A DNA stretch of 64,000 nucleotides from AP-15 sp963818695. Lineage in GTDB: Bacteria; Pseudomonadota; Alphaproteobacteria; ATCC43930; CGMCC-115725. The stretch is taken from positions 496,001 to 560,000 of the forward strand of contig CAWFTG010000001.1 of NCBI GenBank assembly GCA_963818695.1. The letters are read 5' to 3'. How positions within the stretch are numbered: position 1 is the stretch's first letter; each line of letters opens with the position of its first letter. A program made the position numbers and the translations under genes. Under the pieces are notes generated by a model. That model did not search any database. It saw nothing but the letters and a program-made list of their open reading frames with translations, and was not told the origin of the DNA. Of this stretch, positions 11,114-19,660 are shown one piece after another.

Positions 11114-11299
11114 CGCTTCTCCGCCTTGATGCTATTTCAGCCCGAAACTAAAAGAGTGAATGACTTTCACCAAAAGCTGTGTCAAAATCATCTAAGATCT
11201 GATCTATTAACTATATGCAACCAGGTCTAACTCGCTGATTTGACTAGGCTGACATTAATTTGCCGGTCATGAAGAACTCGGACCAGGGGGCGGGTATCG

Positions 11300-11923
11300 A
11301 TGAATAAGCCGACGACCTTTTTGCCGGCGCTGTTTCTGGGTGCCGCGGGCGCGATATCAATGGCAGCCCCCTCGTTTGCCACACCCATCGATTATGTCGA
11401 GCAAGTCACAGGGGCCTCGGGCAATCTTGGCGGAGTGCCGTTCATCAACGCCATCGTTACGCTCACGATGAATAACGATACTACGAACGTCAGCGGATCA
11501 TCACCTTCCTTTTTCAATGTACAACAAGCATCGAACCCATTGACACTGAACGTGACCGGCTTCCCGACGGGGACTTTTACCGACATTACCCAAGCCGCGG
11601 TCAATCAGACCACGGGCATCGTGAGTCCTGATGCCGGCTTTGGCGACAACACGGCGGCTCAGGGAATACTTTTTACGAAGAACTCTTCGTTTTCGACCTA
11701 CGATCTGAAGACGTCTATCGGACCAATACTGGGTACGGCAATCTTCACGCTCGGTGAATTGTTCCCTACTAGCGACGGGCTATTTGTCCTGAACACAGTT
11801 AGCGGCTCGGCGACCTTCACCGCGACGGTATCGCCCGCGGCAGTTCCTGCGCCCGGTTCTCTGGCGATGCTGGTCGTGGGGCTCGCCGGCCTCGGTCTGA
11901 TCAAATATCGCAGGAAGGCCTGA
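11300..11923 (+). CDS. PEP-CTERM-type secreted protein
   Basis: This is a 207-residue exported protein. The N-terminus is a signal peptide (FLPALFLGAAGAISMAAPSFA). The C-terminus has the three-part sorting signal: the short motif VPAPGS, a hydrophobic span (LAMLVVGLAGLGLI) and a basic tail KYRRKA. Such tails are processed by exosortase, and the protein is then exported and usually attached to or released with exopolysaccharide. The middle (about 25-180) is Thr/Asn/Ser-rich and probably beta-structured; I do not recognise it. The ATG at 11300 follows a GGGGG-type ribosome site. The exopolysaccharide genes at 0.7-6.9 kb, especially the TIGR03087 glycosyltransferase, fit a shared PEP-CTERM system. 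Confidence 0.8.
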   Translation: MNKPTTFLPALFLGAAGAISMAAPSFATPIDYVEQVTGASGNLGGVPFINAIVTLTMNNDTTNVSGSSPSFFNVQQASNPLTLNVTGFPTGTFTDITQAAVNQTTGIVSPDAGFGDNTAAQGILFTKNSSFSTYDLKTSIGPILGTAIFTLGELFPTSDGLFVLNTVSGSATFTATVSPAAVPAPGSLAMLVVGLAGLGLIKYRRKA

Positions 11924-12008
11924 GCCCGTAGCCCGACCCGCCGCCTGCAGCCTCTTCGAGCGCCTTTACCCCCGCGGCCCGGGCGGTCCGCGAACCCCGA
12001 GCGACGGA

Positions 12009-13766
12009 TCAGGGGCAGGTAATCCCCGGCGGCTGACCGCCTTCGATACATACATTGCCATCCGAAATGCCCGTGTTTACGGGGTTGTTCTTACAGACTA
12101 AAAAGCCAAAATTGTTGACGATCGGCGTGCAGCCTAGGGTGCCGGAGCTGGCGATCGAACCCGGGTTGGTGACCACCGGCGGCACTGTGGGGTTCGCATT
12201 CAGTGTGTTCGCCGTAACCTGATTTGTGGTGCTGTCGAACTCCAGCTGGCTCGTCGTTATGTACTGGCCAGTCGTCGTGCTCCCGGCGGCGCTCGGAAGG
12301 TTCAACGCGAAGGTGACGTTGGCCCCCGCCAGTTGCTGCAGCGTGGCGGGAACTTTGCCATTGAGGATCCCTTGCGAGAACTGGAGCGAGCTCGTTGGTC
12401 CGAACCCCGGCGCATTGAACTCGACGATCAGACATTGCGCCCCCGGGGCTCTGCATGCGCTATAGGCTGGTCCGATGATATACTGAGCGCTTGGATTGGT
12501 CGGATTATTGTCGGCGTCCGGGTAGTAGTCTACGTCCTGGATAAGATTGTTCGGCAATTGGGCGATGATCTTAAATCGGTTACTGGAGTCGAATTTGAGC
12601 CCGGCCGGGAGCATGATAACGACTACGTTGAGGGGGGCCTGAGGCGCGGACAGATTGAAGATTATCGAGCTACCGGAGCCCGAGGAGGCACTGCCGGCAG
12701 TCGACCGGGTGACGAGAGTGGCCACGGCCGCGCTCGCACTGCTGCTTCCGGATGTCGTCCCGGTCAGCACGGCGGGCAAAGTCGTTTTGATGAAGCCGCT
12801 CGTCAATACTTCCCGCTGCTGCGATATCGGCAAAGTCGTCGTGTTCTCCTCTGCCTCGACATTCAGCTGGTCGGCCGTCCCGTTGGAGAGGTCCGGGAGC
12901 GCATTCGCGATCGTCGGCTGGTTGCGAAGGTTCATCCCGGAGGTCCCGCCGGCGGTCATCAGGTTGACGGTACAACCGGTAAAGGGATTCGCGGAACACG
13001 GGCTGGTCGGCGTGGGCTGCGGTCCCGCTCCGAAAGTGTCGTGGTCGAGATTGAGGTCATGGCCGATCTCGTGCGCGAGCGTGTCCGGGCGCGCCGGCAA
13101 GCCCAAAGCCGGAACCCCCAGCAGGGTATTGGAGCTGATTGCGACTCCGTTGTTGCCGACCCAGCTGAAACCATAGAGCTGCCCGGGCGTCGCCGGCACG
13201 AGGGTATTAACGAAGAACATGTTGATCGTTGAAGGGTCCGAGGCCACCGGCACCCCCGGCGGGATCGTCGGGCTGGGAACGCTACCCTGCGAGATCGCCG
13301 GCTGCTGGGTGAGGACGAGGAAATCGCAGCTCTGAGATCCGGTCGCGGGACTGCCCGTGAGACCGCATGCCGGATTGTTCGTCACGACGTGCAGTGTCCG
13401 GAAGTCCGTGGCGGGATACGCGCCGGTGGGAGACACGTTAGGTGCGGAGTTGTATTGAACGACCGGCAGGAAGGCCACGTTGACACCGAGTTGGTCTAGG
13501 ATGATCGCCTGAGTGATGTTTGCTCCCGAGGTCGGATCGAAGAACCCGACCGGCGTATTTGTGCCGTTGAGAACGGTCTGGCCCTTACTGTTGATCGGAG
13601 CGCAACTGGCCCCCGTGCTGTTGCACACGTCGATCGGTTGCACCCAGACGTTATAAGGAGCCGGGACCGTTTGGGCGCGCACGGCGCCCGATGCGAGGCA
13701 TGCGACTGCCAATAACAGAAGACGCCGCGCCTCGCGGCTCCGGCACCAAATCAAATCCTTCATCAT
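12009..13766 (-). CDS. secreted HEXXH zinc metalloprotease-like protein
   Basis: This is an exported protein of 585 residues with a signal peptide ending near SGAVRAQ. It contains LAHEIGHDLNLDHDTFG, an extended HExGHxxxxxH zinc motif of the metzincin type, at about residue 235. This makes it a likely secreted zinc peptidase. Downstream are Ser/Thr/Ala-rich low-complexity stretches (GSSSASAAV, STAGSASSGSGSS) and probable beta domains with paired cysteines near the C-terminus. No PEP-CTERM tail is seen. The ATG at 13766 is preferred to the TTG at 13769 because a GGGGGG ribosome site lies just upstream. The gene is divergent from 14045, and a perfect CRP-like palindrome lies about 48 bases upstream. 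Substrate unknown. Confidence 0.78.
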   Translation of the reverse strand: MMKDLIWCRSREARRLLLLAVACLASGAVRAQTVPAPYNVWVQPIDVCNSTGASCAPINSKGQTVLNGTNTPVGFFDPTSGANITQAIILDQLGVNVAFLPVVQYNSAPNVSPTGAYPATDFRTLHVVTNNPACGLTGSPATGSQSCDFLVLTQQPAISQGSVPSPTIPPGVPVASDPSTINMFFVNTLVPATPGQLYGFSWVGNNGVAISSNTLLGVPALGLPARPDTLAHEIGHDLNLDHDTFGAGPQPTPTSPCSANPFTGCTVNLMTAGGTSGMNLRNQPTIANALPDLSNGTADQLNVEAEENTTTLPISQQREVLTSGFIKTTLPAVLTGTTSGSSSASAAVATLVTRSTAGSASSGSGSSIIFNLSAPQAPLNVVVIMLPAGLKFDSSNRFKIIAQLPNNLIQDVDYYPDADNNPTNPSAQYIIGPAYSACRAPGAQCLIVEFNAPGFGPTSSLQFSQGILNGKVPATLQQLAGANVTFALNLPSAAGSTTTGQYITTSQLEFDSTTNQVTANTLNANPTVPPVVTNPGSIASSGTLGCTPIVNNFGFLVCKNNPVNTGISDGNVCIEGGQPPGITCP

Positions 13767-13813
13767 CAAACCCCCCGTTGCGGGCGCCGAAAAATGGTCC
13801 GCTTTTTTTCAGG

Positions 13814-13835
13814 AAGTGTGAACTGGTTCACACTT
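13814..13835. promoter_or_regulatory. perfect CRP-like palindrome in a divergent promoter region
   Basis: AAGTGTGAAC-TG-GTTCACACTT is a perfect inverted repeat with 10-base arms. It fits the CRP pattern TGTGA-N6-TCACA and matches the enterobacterial 22-base consensus at about 17 positions. It lies in the gap between the metalloprotease (minus) and the secreted protein at 14045 (plus), so it could control either or both. The related site at 9251 precedes a cyclase-like gene. Confidence 0.6.
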
Positions 13836-14044
13836 GGTCGGCATTGCAGGCGATATTTCCTTCGCGCCCCAGCTAAGCCAGAATGTGGCGGAGTCTCTCA
13901 CGACGGTTACAAAAATCAACAACAATCCGGCATTTTCGCCGTTAACCAAACAAATCGTAACAAATGCGGTAGGAGCCTGGTAGAATTCAGCCGGAGGCGT
14001 TCTGAGGGAACGTTCGACCCATTTAGACGAGGGGGAGACGCGCT

Positions 14045-15172
14045 ATGAGCGTATCGCTCAGGCTCTCGGTAATCTCGCGGCTCGCAGCTGCGGTTGCCGC
14101 TATTTCGCTGTGCGGTATCGGTTCGTCATGGGCAGGTGACGGTGGCTCGAGCGGGATAACCCTTCAAGGGGTTTTGGATGATGTCTGCTCGGTATTCGGA
14201 TCCATGGTGCCCTGCCCGCAGCTCCCCACGGTCACTCAGCAGGTCATCGAAATTGCCGGCCTGACAAACACCTCCCCTGACTACGTTCGTCTTTCTAATT
14301 CGGTCTGCACCCCACCCGGTTGCCCGGATATCGCCGTAAATGCCGTCAACGGCCTAGCGAAATCACCGCCGTTGGGAACCATCGAGGCGATGTGGTATCT
14401 CACCCCGCTAGCCTTCACACCTGGGCTCGTGGCGACGCAATATGGTGATCCCGCTGCCAAAAGCTTTTTCTACTCCCATGTGCTCGCGGGAGCGAATGGT
14501 CAGCCTCAGACCTTCGATCTTTTCTACGACCTTCCCGGGACAAACAAGCTCGTTGTCCCGGTGGCCCTTTCCTTGCCGCTGGTGGTGTTGAACGCAAGCG
14601 GTAGCGAGCGTCCGGTCGCCGCCACGCTGGATGCGGTCTGCGTCGGTTTTGGGTGCGCGAGCGCCACGGTCGCCGGCGACTTTCTGGGAACCGGCACGAC
14701 CGCGAAATACAGCCCGGGCGCGCTAGGGTTGAAACTCAACTTTGCCTTTGCCCCATCGCCGAACTCGCCCCTTCCACACCCAATCCTCGAGGTGCAGATA
14801 CCGCTTGTCGTGACAATGCAAAACGACCCAGAGTATTTTGCCCCATCTTCATGTCCTACCGGATTCAATCCGATCTCCGGCTATTGTGAAGCCTTTACCA
14901 CGGATGTCCGCGGTTTCTCGACCAGTGTTCTGGGGACGGGGACATCGGTCGGCATCGCCCCCTATGCGGCGCCCCCCTGTACCGCCACAACGTGCCCGTC
15001 CACGCCTCCCACCCCTCCGGCGACCTCGCCGAGTTTCTTTGGATTTTGCGCCACTATTTCCAGCAGCCCCGTTATTGCAGCGTTCGCCTCCATCGGGACG
15101 GACGGCACCACATACGCCTCAACGCCGACCCCGGGGGCGGCTTCTACGACTCAATGCCCGCCTCTGCATTGA
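14045..15172 (+). CDS. secreted protein of unknown function
   Basis: This is a 375-residue protein with a clear signal peptide (about 1-30, AAAVAAISLCGIGSSWAG) and a Cys/Pro/Thr-rich mature part. Cysteines come in spaced pairs (DDVCSVFGSMVPC, NSVCTPPGC, DAVCVGFGC, PPCTATTC), suggesting disulfides in the periplasm or outside. The C-terminal third has a proline/threonine linker (STPPTPPATSPSFFGFC). I do not recognise the family and see no catalytic motif and no PEP-CTERM tail. The ATG at 14045 follows a GAGGGGGAG ribosome site. It is divergent from the metalloprotease across a shared 275-base region with the CRP-like box, so the two exported proteins may be co-regulated. Confidence 0.7.
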   Translation: MSVSLRLSVISRLAAAVAAISLCGIGSSWAGDGGSSGITLQGVLDDVCSVFGSMVPCPQLPTVTQQVIEIAGLTNTSPDYVRLSNSVCTPPGCPDIAVNAVNGLAKSPPLGTIEAMWYLTPLAFTPGLVATQYGDPAAKSFFYSHVLAGANGQPQTFDLFYDLPGTNKLVVPVALSLPLVVLNASGSERPVAATLDAVCVGFGCASATVAGDFLGTGTTAKYSPGALGLKLNFAFAPSPNSPLPHPILEVQIPLVVTMQNDPEYFAPSSCPTGFNPISGYCEAFTTDVRGFSTSVLGTGTSVGIAPYAAPPCTATTCPSTPPTPPATSPSFFGFCATISSSPVIAAFASIGTDGTTYASTPTPGAASTTQCPPLH

Positions 15173-15226
15173 AGGTGACGTGATCGATCTAATCGCCCGC
15201 AGCGCGGAGCGGTCGAGCAGCGGGAG

Positions 15227-16021
15227 GTGCTTCTGACCACTATTGTGATCTTTGGGAGTTTGCTCGCGGTCGCGCTGTGGGAATTTTGCCGGCCGCGACG
15301 GCGGCGGGAGTTTCCGGCGCTGCGGCGGCGGCTCGGCAATCTCGGCATTTGGCTCTTCAATCTCCTCCTCGCTTCCTTCATTTTCGCGCCGACCGACACC
15401 TTCCGGCCGCCGCTCGAAGCAGCGCTTGGCGTGGCTTTGCCATCCTGGCCGATCGCCAATCAATGGTTGAGCTTTGTGGCGGCCTTCCTGCTGCTCGACT
15501 TGCTGCAATACGCCATGCATCGCTGCCAGCACGCGGTGCCGTTCCTGTGGCGGTTCCACGCCCTGCATCACTCCGATCCCGATGTCGATGTCACGACGTC
15601 GGTGCGGCATCATCCGATCGAGTACCTGATCGCCGCGGGGTTCTACTGGCTCACGGTGCTCGCCCTCGATGTCCCAGTGATCGTCGTGCTCAGCCACAGT
15701 TTCGCCATGTTCGGCATGGCAACCGTCACGCACGGCAACTTGAGGGTGCCGGAATGGCTGGAGCGGCTTTTCCAGCCGGTCGTGATCACTATCGACTTAC
15801 ACCTCGTCCACCACTCCGTCGCCTACGATGAGGCGAACGCTAATTTCGGCGCGGTGCTGTCGATCTGGGACCGGCTCTTTGGGACTTATCTCCGGCTTCC
15901 CCGTGCCCAGCAGGAGCAGCTCGTGTTCGGGGTCCGTGACCTGCCGCCGCGCGAATGCCTGAAGCCGTCCGCGATGCTCCTCACACCGTGGCGGATTCCC
16001 CGTGCGGTAGTTTTAGATTGA
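15227..16021 (+). CDS. sterol desaturase / fatty acid hydroxylase family protein
   Basis: This is a 264-residue membrane protein of the FA_hydroxylase superfamily. The diiron histidine clusters are visible in order: MHRCQH, FHALHHSDPD, RHHP and VHHSVAYDEANANFG. Hydrophobic segments near residues 1-15, 38-55, 80-95 and 140-165 would anchor it in the inner membrane. Members hydroxylate or desaturate lipid acyl chains or sterol-like substrates using oxygen; the substrate here is unknown. The GTG at 15227 overlaps its own ribosome site (GGGAGGTG), so the true start may be a few codons later. It lies 54 bases after the secreted protein gene. An IS remnant follows downstream. Confidence 0.82.
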   Translation: MLLTTIVIFGSLLAVALWEFCRPRRRREFPALRRRLGNLGIWLFNLLLASFIFAPTDTFRPPLEAALGVALPSWPIANQWLSFVAAFLLLDLLQYAMHRCQHAVPFLWRFHALHHSDPDVDVTTSVRHHPIEYLIAAGFYWLTVLALDVPVIVVLSHSFAMFGMATVTHGNLRVPEWLERLFQPVVITIDLHLVHHSVAYDEANANFGAVLSIWDRLFGTYLRLPRAQQEQLVFGVRDLPPRECLKPSAMLLTPWRIPRAVVLD

Positions 16022-16212
16022 CCGACTAGCCCGATCTATGCACGAGCAAATTACACATGTTAAATGTGGATAAAGCCGCACTCGGATTGGTTGTAGGCGG
16101 AGGATTTAGGCGTGCCGGTCCAGACCCGCCGCAGTGGGTTTTTTGGTGGCGAGCGGGGTGAGGGCTGGAGGTTTCGGGGAAGCGGTGAGTTCGGAGGCAT
16201 CAGCCCCGTCTC

Positions 16213-16518
16213 TCAGGTGACCAGACGCGGCAAGCGGCCGAGGAGCGTGGCAAAGATCGCCTGATCTGGGGCGCTCGACGGCAGGTGGATTTTGAGCTGG
16301 GTTTTGAGCTCGACGACACGGGCGGCAATTTTGATCAGGCGCAGCCGCAAGGTATCAAACTGCATCACTCGCCAAGTCGAACCTTTGGGCATGACGCGGC
16401 GCATCGACCACAACAGCCAATAGGCGCCGGCGTGCAGAAACAGACGAAACTGGTTGGCCGCGGCCGCATGGCAGGATGTGCGGTCGGCGGCGAGGTGGTT
16501 CTTCCACGCCTTGATGGA
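16213..16518 (-). mobile_element. IS1380-family transposase remnant (C-terminal end)
   Basis: About 100 codons on the minus strand read IKAWKNHLAADRTSC, NQFRLFLHAGAYWLLW, QFDTLRLRLIKIAARVVE, then a stop at 16213. This is the C-terminal part of an IS1380-type DDE transposase. The rest of the transposase is missing; the open frame continues upstream to 16737 but there it only overlaps the gene at 16592-17221 in another frame. The element end should lie in 16022-16212, but I could not define an inverted repeat with confidence. It is a dead insertion fragment. Confidence 0.7.
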
Positions 16519-16591
16519 GTGGAGAAGGGCCGCTCGCGGTCGCCCTTTCCTGCCGCGGGGTTGTGCCGCCGGGCTGAAGCGACCCACACCT

Positions 16592-17221
16592 TTATGCGCG
16601 GGTGTAGCGGCGGCAGACGATCCGCAAATGATCCCGAAAACGCGGTCGCATGCGCTCGGTCCAGGGCGTGTGCGCAGCTTTTTTCCATGCCGCGGAATCC
16701 GGCACGTCGGACGATGCGAGGTGATAAAGCGCGACATAGCGCTGGGCGGCTCCCGTTCCGCGATAGCGCCGGGCGGACAATGTGCCGGGCACGGCGGCGA
16801 GCGCCGGGATGTGCTCGGTGTTGTACCATTCGTTGAATTCGTGCTCGTGCTCCGGCGCGACGCTCATCGCATTCACCAATAATGCCCCGGCGCCTGTCGG
16901 TGCGACCTGATCGCCCGGCAGGATCTGCTCGCCTTCATACCGCATCAGCATGTTGACCCGCCGCGTGACGCGCTTTGACCAGACCGACATATTTTCGCCG
17001 CCAATTGCCCGATAGCCCGGGCCCTTCAGAACCGCGACATCGTCGAGCTCGTAGGTCGCCACCGAGATCTTCGGGTTGTGCGCGCCGATCCACCGCTCGC
17101 AGGCGCGAAAGCCGAGCACCCGTTGCCGTTCCGGGAGGTGCTCGAGATCGTACCAGTCGTTGAACTCGTCCTCGGCGACATCGGTGAAGTCCATCGCCGA
17201 GAGCAGAATGCCCTTTGCCAT
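16592..17221 (-). CDS. tandem dimeric alpha-beta-barrel (EthD-like) protein
   Basis: This is a 209-residue protein built of two similar halves. Each has the pattern acidic-EF-(N)-(D/E)WY-x-x-EH-(L/I)P: DEFNDWYDLEHLPERQRVLGF near residue 18 and HEFNEWYNTEHIPALAAVPG near residue 128. This pattern is typical of ferredoxin-like, dimeric alpha-beta-barrel proteins (EthD/DUF4286 type), which often act in monooxygenase or small-molecule catabolic pathways. No signal peptide, so cytoplasmic. A single chain with both halves would mimic the usual dimer. Minus strand, stop next to the IS remnant; no clear operon partner. Function unknown. Confidence 0.65.
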   Translation of the reverse strand: MAKGILLSAMDFTDVAEDEFNDWYDLEHLPERQRVLGFRACERWIGAHNPKISVATYELDDVAVLKGPGYRAIGGENMSVWSKRVTRRVNMLMRYEGEQILPGDQVAPTGAGALLVNAMSVAPEHEHEFNEWYNTEHIPALAAVPGTLSARRYRGTGAAQRYVALYHLASSDVPDSAAWKKAAHTPWTERMRPRFRDHLRIVCRRYTRA

Positions 17222-17506
17222 CGCCCGCTCCCTCCGCTCGCCTGCATTATTAACCGGATCGAAGAGGGCCGTCTATTCCGCCGGGACAGGCACCCGTTTC
17301 GAGCCCGTTTGCGTAGATCCCGTCGCGGTCCACCCTCACCGTTCAGGTGCAGCTAGGCCTGCGACCAACCCTCGCCCCCATTGCCTGTGACTCTGCGCGC
17401 ATTATCTCTGCCGCTATCTCGTCTTCGGCTGGGAGCCAATGATCGGAAGCCCTGGACTTCCTGTATCAGGGAGCGGCAACAAGGGGTTTTGATTTACCAG
17501 CCCCTC

Positions 17507-18397
17507 CTATACGCCAGCATTGACTATCGCAAGGCTTGCGGTGATGTAGCGACGGAGAGCAAAAAGGAGCGCAACGGGCGGCAGAACATAAATGATTGCT
17601 GCCGCCATCATTGCGTTCCACTCGGCATCCGCATCTGCGAATAGCTGACCCTGCGTCATCGAGACCGTCATGTGTTTCAACGAGAGCAGCACCGCCTGAT
17701 ACAGATAGTCATTCCAGGCGAGTAGCAGGGCATAGATTGCCACGACGGCCAGCGCCGGCACCATCGTCGGTAAGTAGATGCGCAGATAGACCTGCATAGG
17801 CGAGGCCCCATCAACGCGGGCGGCATCGTCCAAGGCGAGCGGTATCAGGCTGGCGTATAGCTGCAAGATCAGGATGGCGAACGGGGTGGCGAAGGTCACC
17901 TGGGCCGCGATGACCGCCCACAAATTATCGGTAAGCCCGTAGGCCCCCATGATCCGGTAATACGGGACGATCAGGAAAGAGGCGGGGATCGCATAAGTCA
18001 GGAGAGCTGCGTTCGTCAGGAGCGATCCCCTGGTAAGCCGCAGTCTGCTCACCGCGAAGCTCGCGAGCGAGCCGATCAGGACGGTCAACACCATCGTCAG
18101 CAGACCGATAAAGATGCTGTTGCCGAACAGCTGCCAGAAATTTTCGAGATAGCGGGCTTTCTGGGTCACGACATCCCAAAAAGCATCGAGCGACGGCGTC
18201 GCAGGCCAGATATTCCCGTCGAACTCGATCTCGCCTTCTTCGGGATCGAGCGCAATCAGGAACATGTTGTAGACCGGCAGCAGCGACCAAATCAGCAGCA
18301 CTACGCCGAGCAGAGCCGACCAGGCCTCGATCAGCACCCGCCGCCGCAGGCGCGGTCGCCCGCCCGCTTGTCGCGCGACACCGAATGCGACGGTCAT
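17507..18397 (-). CDS. sugar ABC transporter permease, MalG type
   Basis: This is a 296-residue inner-membrane permease of the CUT1 (carbohydrate) ABC family. It has about six hydrophobic segments, and the cytoplasmic EAA-loop region is LALDDAARVDGASPMQVYLRIYLPTMVPA, which contacts the ATPase. It would form a heterodimer with the permease encoded just upstream, whose stop overlaps its start as ATGA (18394-18397). No binding protein or ATPase gene lies next to the pair in this window, so the transporter is incomplete here; it may borrow a shared MsmK-like ATPase. The substrate is probably a sugar or sugar derivative, judging from the family only. The gap 17222-17506 has no supportable gene. 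Confidence 0.82.
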   Translation of the reverse strand: MTVAFGVARQAGGRPRLRRRVLIEAWSALLGVVLLIWSLLPVYNMFLIALDPEEGEIEFDGNIWPATPSLDAFWDVVTQKARYLENFWQLFGNSIFIGLLTMVLTVLIGSLASFAVSRLRLTRGSLLTNAALLTYAIPASFLIVPYYRIMGAYGLTDNLWAVIAAQVTFATPFAILILQLYASLIPLALDDAARVDGASPMQVYLRIYLPTMVPALAVVAIYALLLAWNDYLYQAVLLSLKHMTVSMTQGQLFADADAEWNAMMAAAIIYVLPPVALLFALRRYITASLAIVNAGV

Positions 18398-19305
18398 AGC
18401 CGGACCTGCTTGATCTGGAACGTCCGCATCAGCACAAGCACGATAGGGATGAGGACCGGCAAAGCCGAGGTCACCGCCGCGACCCCGAGCGCGGGTCTCG
18501 CGGTATCGAAAGCGTAGTGGAAGCCGAGCGTGGCAAGCACGTCGCTATACCCTGCCGGCCCGCCGCCCGAGACGAGAAACACGGTCGTAAAGTCGCCGAG
18601 CGTCCACAGCGTCGAGAGCAGCGTGCAGACGAGATACAGGTTCGCAAGCATTGGGAATGTGACGTGGGCGAAACGACGGACCCCGATGGCTCCATCAACT
18701 TCGGCAGCATCATAGATGTCGCGCGGGATTGTCATCCGCGCCACCAGAAAAATAACCGTCCAGAACGGCATCCATTTCCAAATGTAAGCGACGATATTTG
18801 CGCCAGTTGCGACCCACCTATCGTTGAACCATATTGGACCGTCTATATCGAACAAGGCCGACAATAAGCCGTTGACCAAACCCTGTTGTTGCAGCATCCA
18901 GTGAAACGAGATTCCGGCCTGCGCCGCTGCGATCAGCCAGGGCAAAACGTAGACGGCCAAGAGCGCCTTGATCCACCAGCGACGCCGCAGGAAGAACCCG
19001 GACAACAGCAGGGCCAACAACATCTTGATGTTCACGCCGAGACCAACGAACAGCAGCGTGTTCACGACGGTCGGCAGGTAAAACGGATCGGCAATCAGGT
19101 CGGCATAGAGAGAGGGCTTTGCAGCCATCCACAGGGCATACCCGAAGGGGTATACCACGAAAAGAAGGAAGACCGCCGCATAGGGGGCGATAAAGGCAAC
19201 GGCCCACCGGAAATCGGAGCGGCGCAAATCGCTGCGCCGCGATGGCCGGCCCGGCCCTCTGGCCGACAGGGGCGACGCGCCTGCGAGAAGCTGGTCCGTG
19301 GTCAT
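18394..19305 (-). CDS. sugar ABC transporter permease, MalF type
   Basis: This is a 303-residue inner-membrane permease of the CUT1 family with an N-terminal cytoplasmic tail (RGPGRPSRRSDLRRSD) and about six membrane spans. The EAA-like loop is DAAEVDGAIGVRRFAHVTFPML, with the conserved glycine. The 3' end overlaps the MalG-type gene by four bases (ATGA), so the two are translationally coupled. The start ATG is at 19305. A solute-binding protein would normally precede such a pair but is absent upstream, which suggests loss or rearrangement. Substrate unknown. Confidence 0.82.
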   Translation of the reverse strand: MTTDQLLAGASPLSARGPGRPSRRSDLRRSDFRWAVAFIAPYAAVFLLFVVYPFGYALWMAAKPSLYADLIADPFYLPTVVNTLLFVGLGVNIKMLLALLLSGFFLRRRWWIKALLAVYVLPWLIAAAQAGISFHWMLQQQGLVNGLLSALFDIDGPIWFNDRWVATGANIVAYIWKWMPFWTVIFLVARMTIPRDIYDAAEVDGAIGVRRFAHVTFPMLANLYLVCTLLSTLWTLGDFTTVFLVSGGGPAGYSDVLATLGFHYAFDTARPALGVAAVTSALPVLIPIVLVLMRTFQIKQVRL

Positions 19306-19660
19306 GCCGAACTCATTTCGGTCGGGGCTGCACCGACGAGCCCGAGGATACAGACGTTTAGGATCACCGGCGAGCGCCGCTCGACACTACCCCTCCCTGT
19401 CTCCGAGGTGGGGTTCCGATCGGCGCCGATTGGGGTCCCACCGGGCGATGATTTATGCAAGAAATTGAATGGGAATATCGCCACAGAGAGTGAGCGACGT
19501 GGGCTCTCCCGCATCGCGCTGACCGGCCAGACAACATGACCGTGCCTCAACGCCCTCGTTTGCTAAAATGCCGGCCCATAAATGTTCCCCCCTTAATCGC
19601 GAGTTAGGAATTCAAGAAATAGGCTGGATAAGCACGAAAGCGGGTCCAGAGGGTCATTCG
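19306..19660. other. divergent intergenic region with a 12-base palindrome
   Basis: This gap separates the minus-strand permease pair from the plus-strand Hint protein. It holds the perfect palindrome ATCGGCGCCGAT (19419-19430) in a GGGTTCCGATC...GATTGGGGTCCC context, which could be an operator. The frame could be extended upstream to 19568 from the Hint gene, but the ribosome site AGAGGG at 19648 favours the start at 19661. No other gene was seen. Confidence 0.4.

Noticed and set aside
13814..13835. LacI- or LuxR-type operator
   Set aside because: The TGTGA-N6-TCACA geometry fits CRP better, and no LacI/LuxR gene is adjacent.
16040..16200. Rho-independent terminator after the desaturase-like gene
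   Set aside because: There is a T run (gggttttttgg) but no stable GC stem in front of it.
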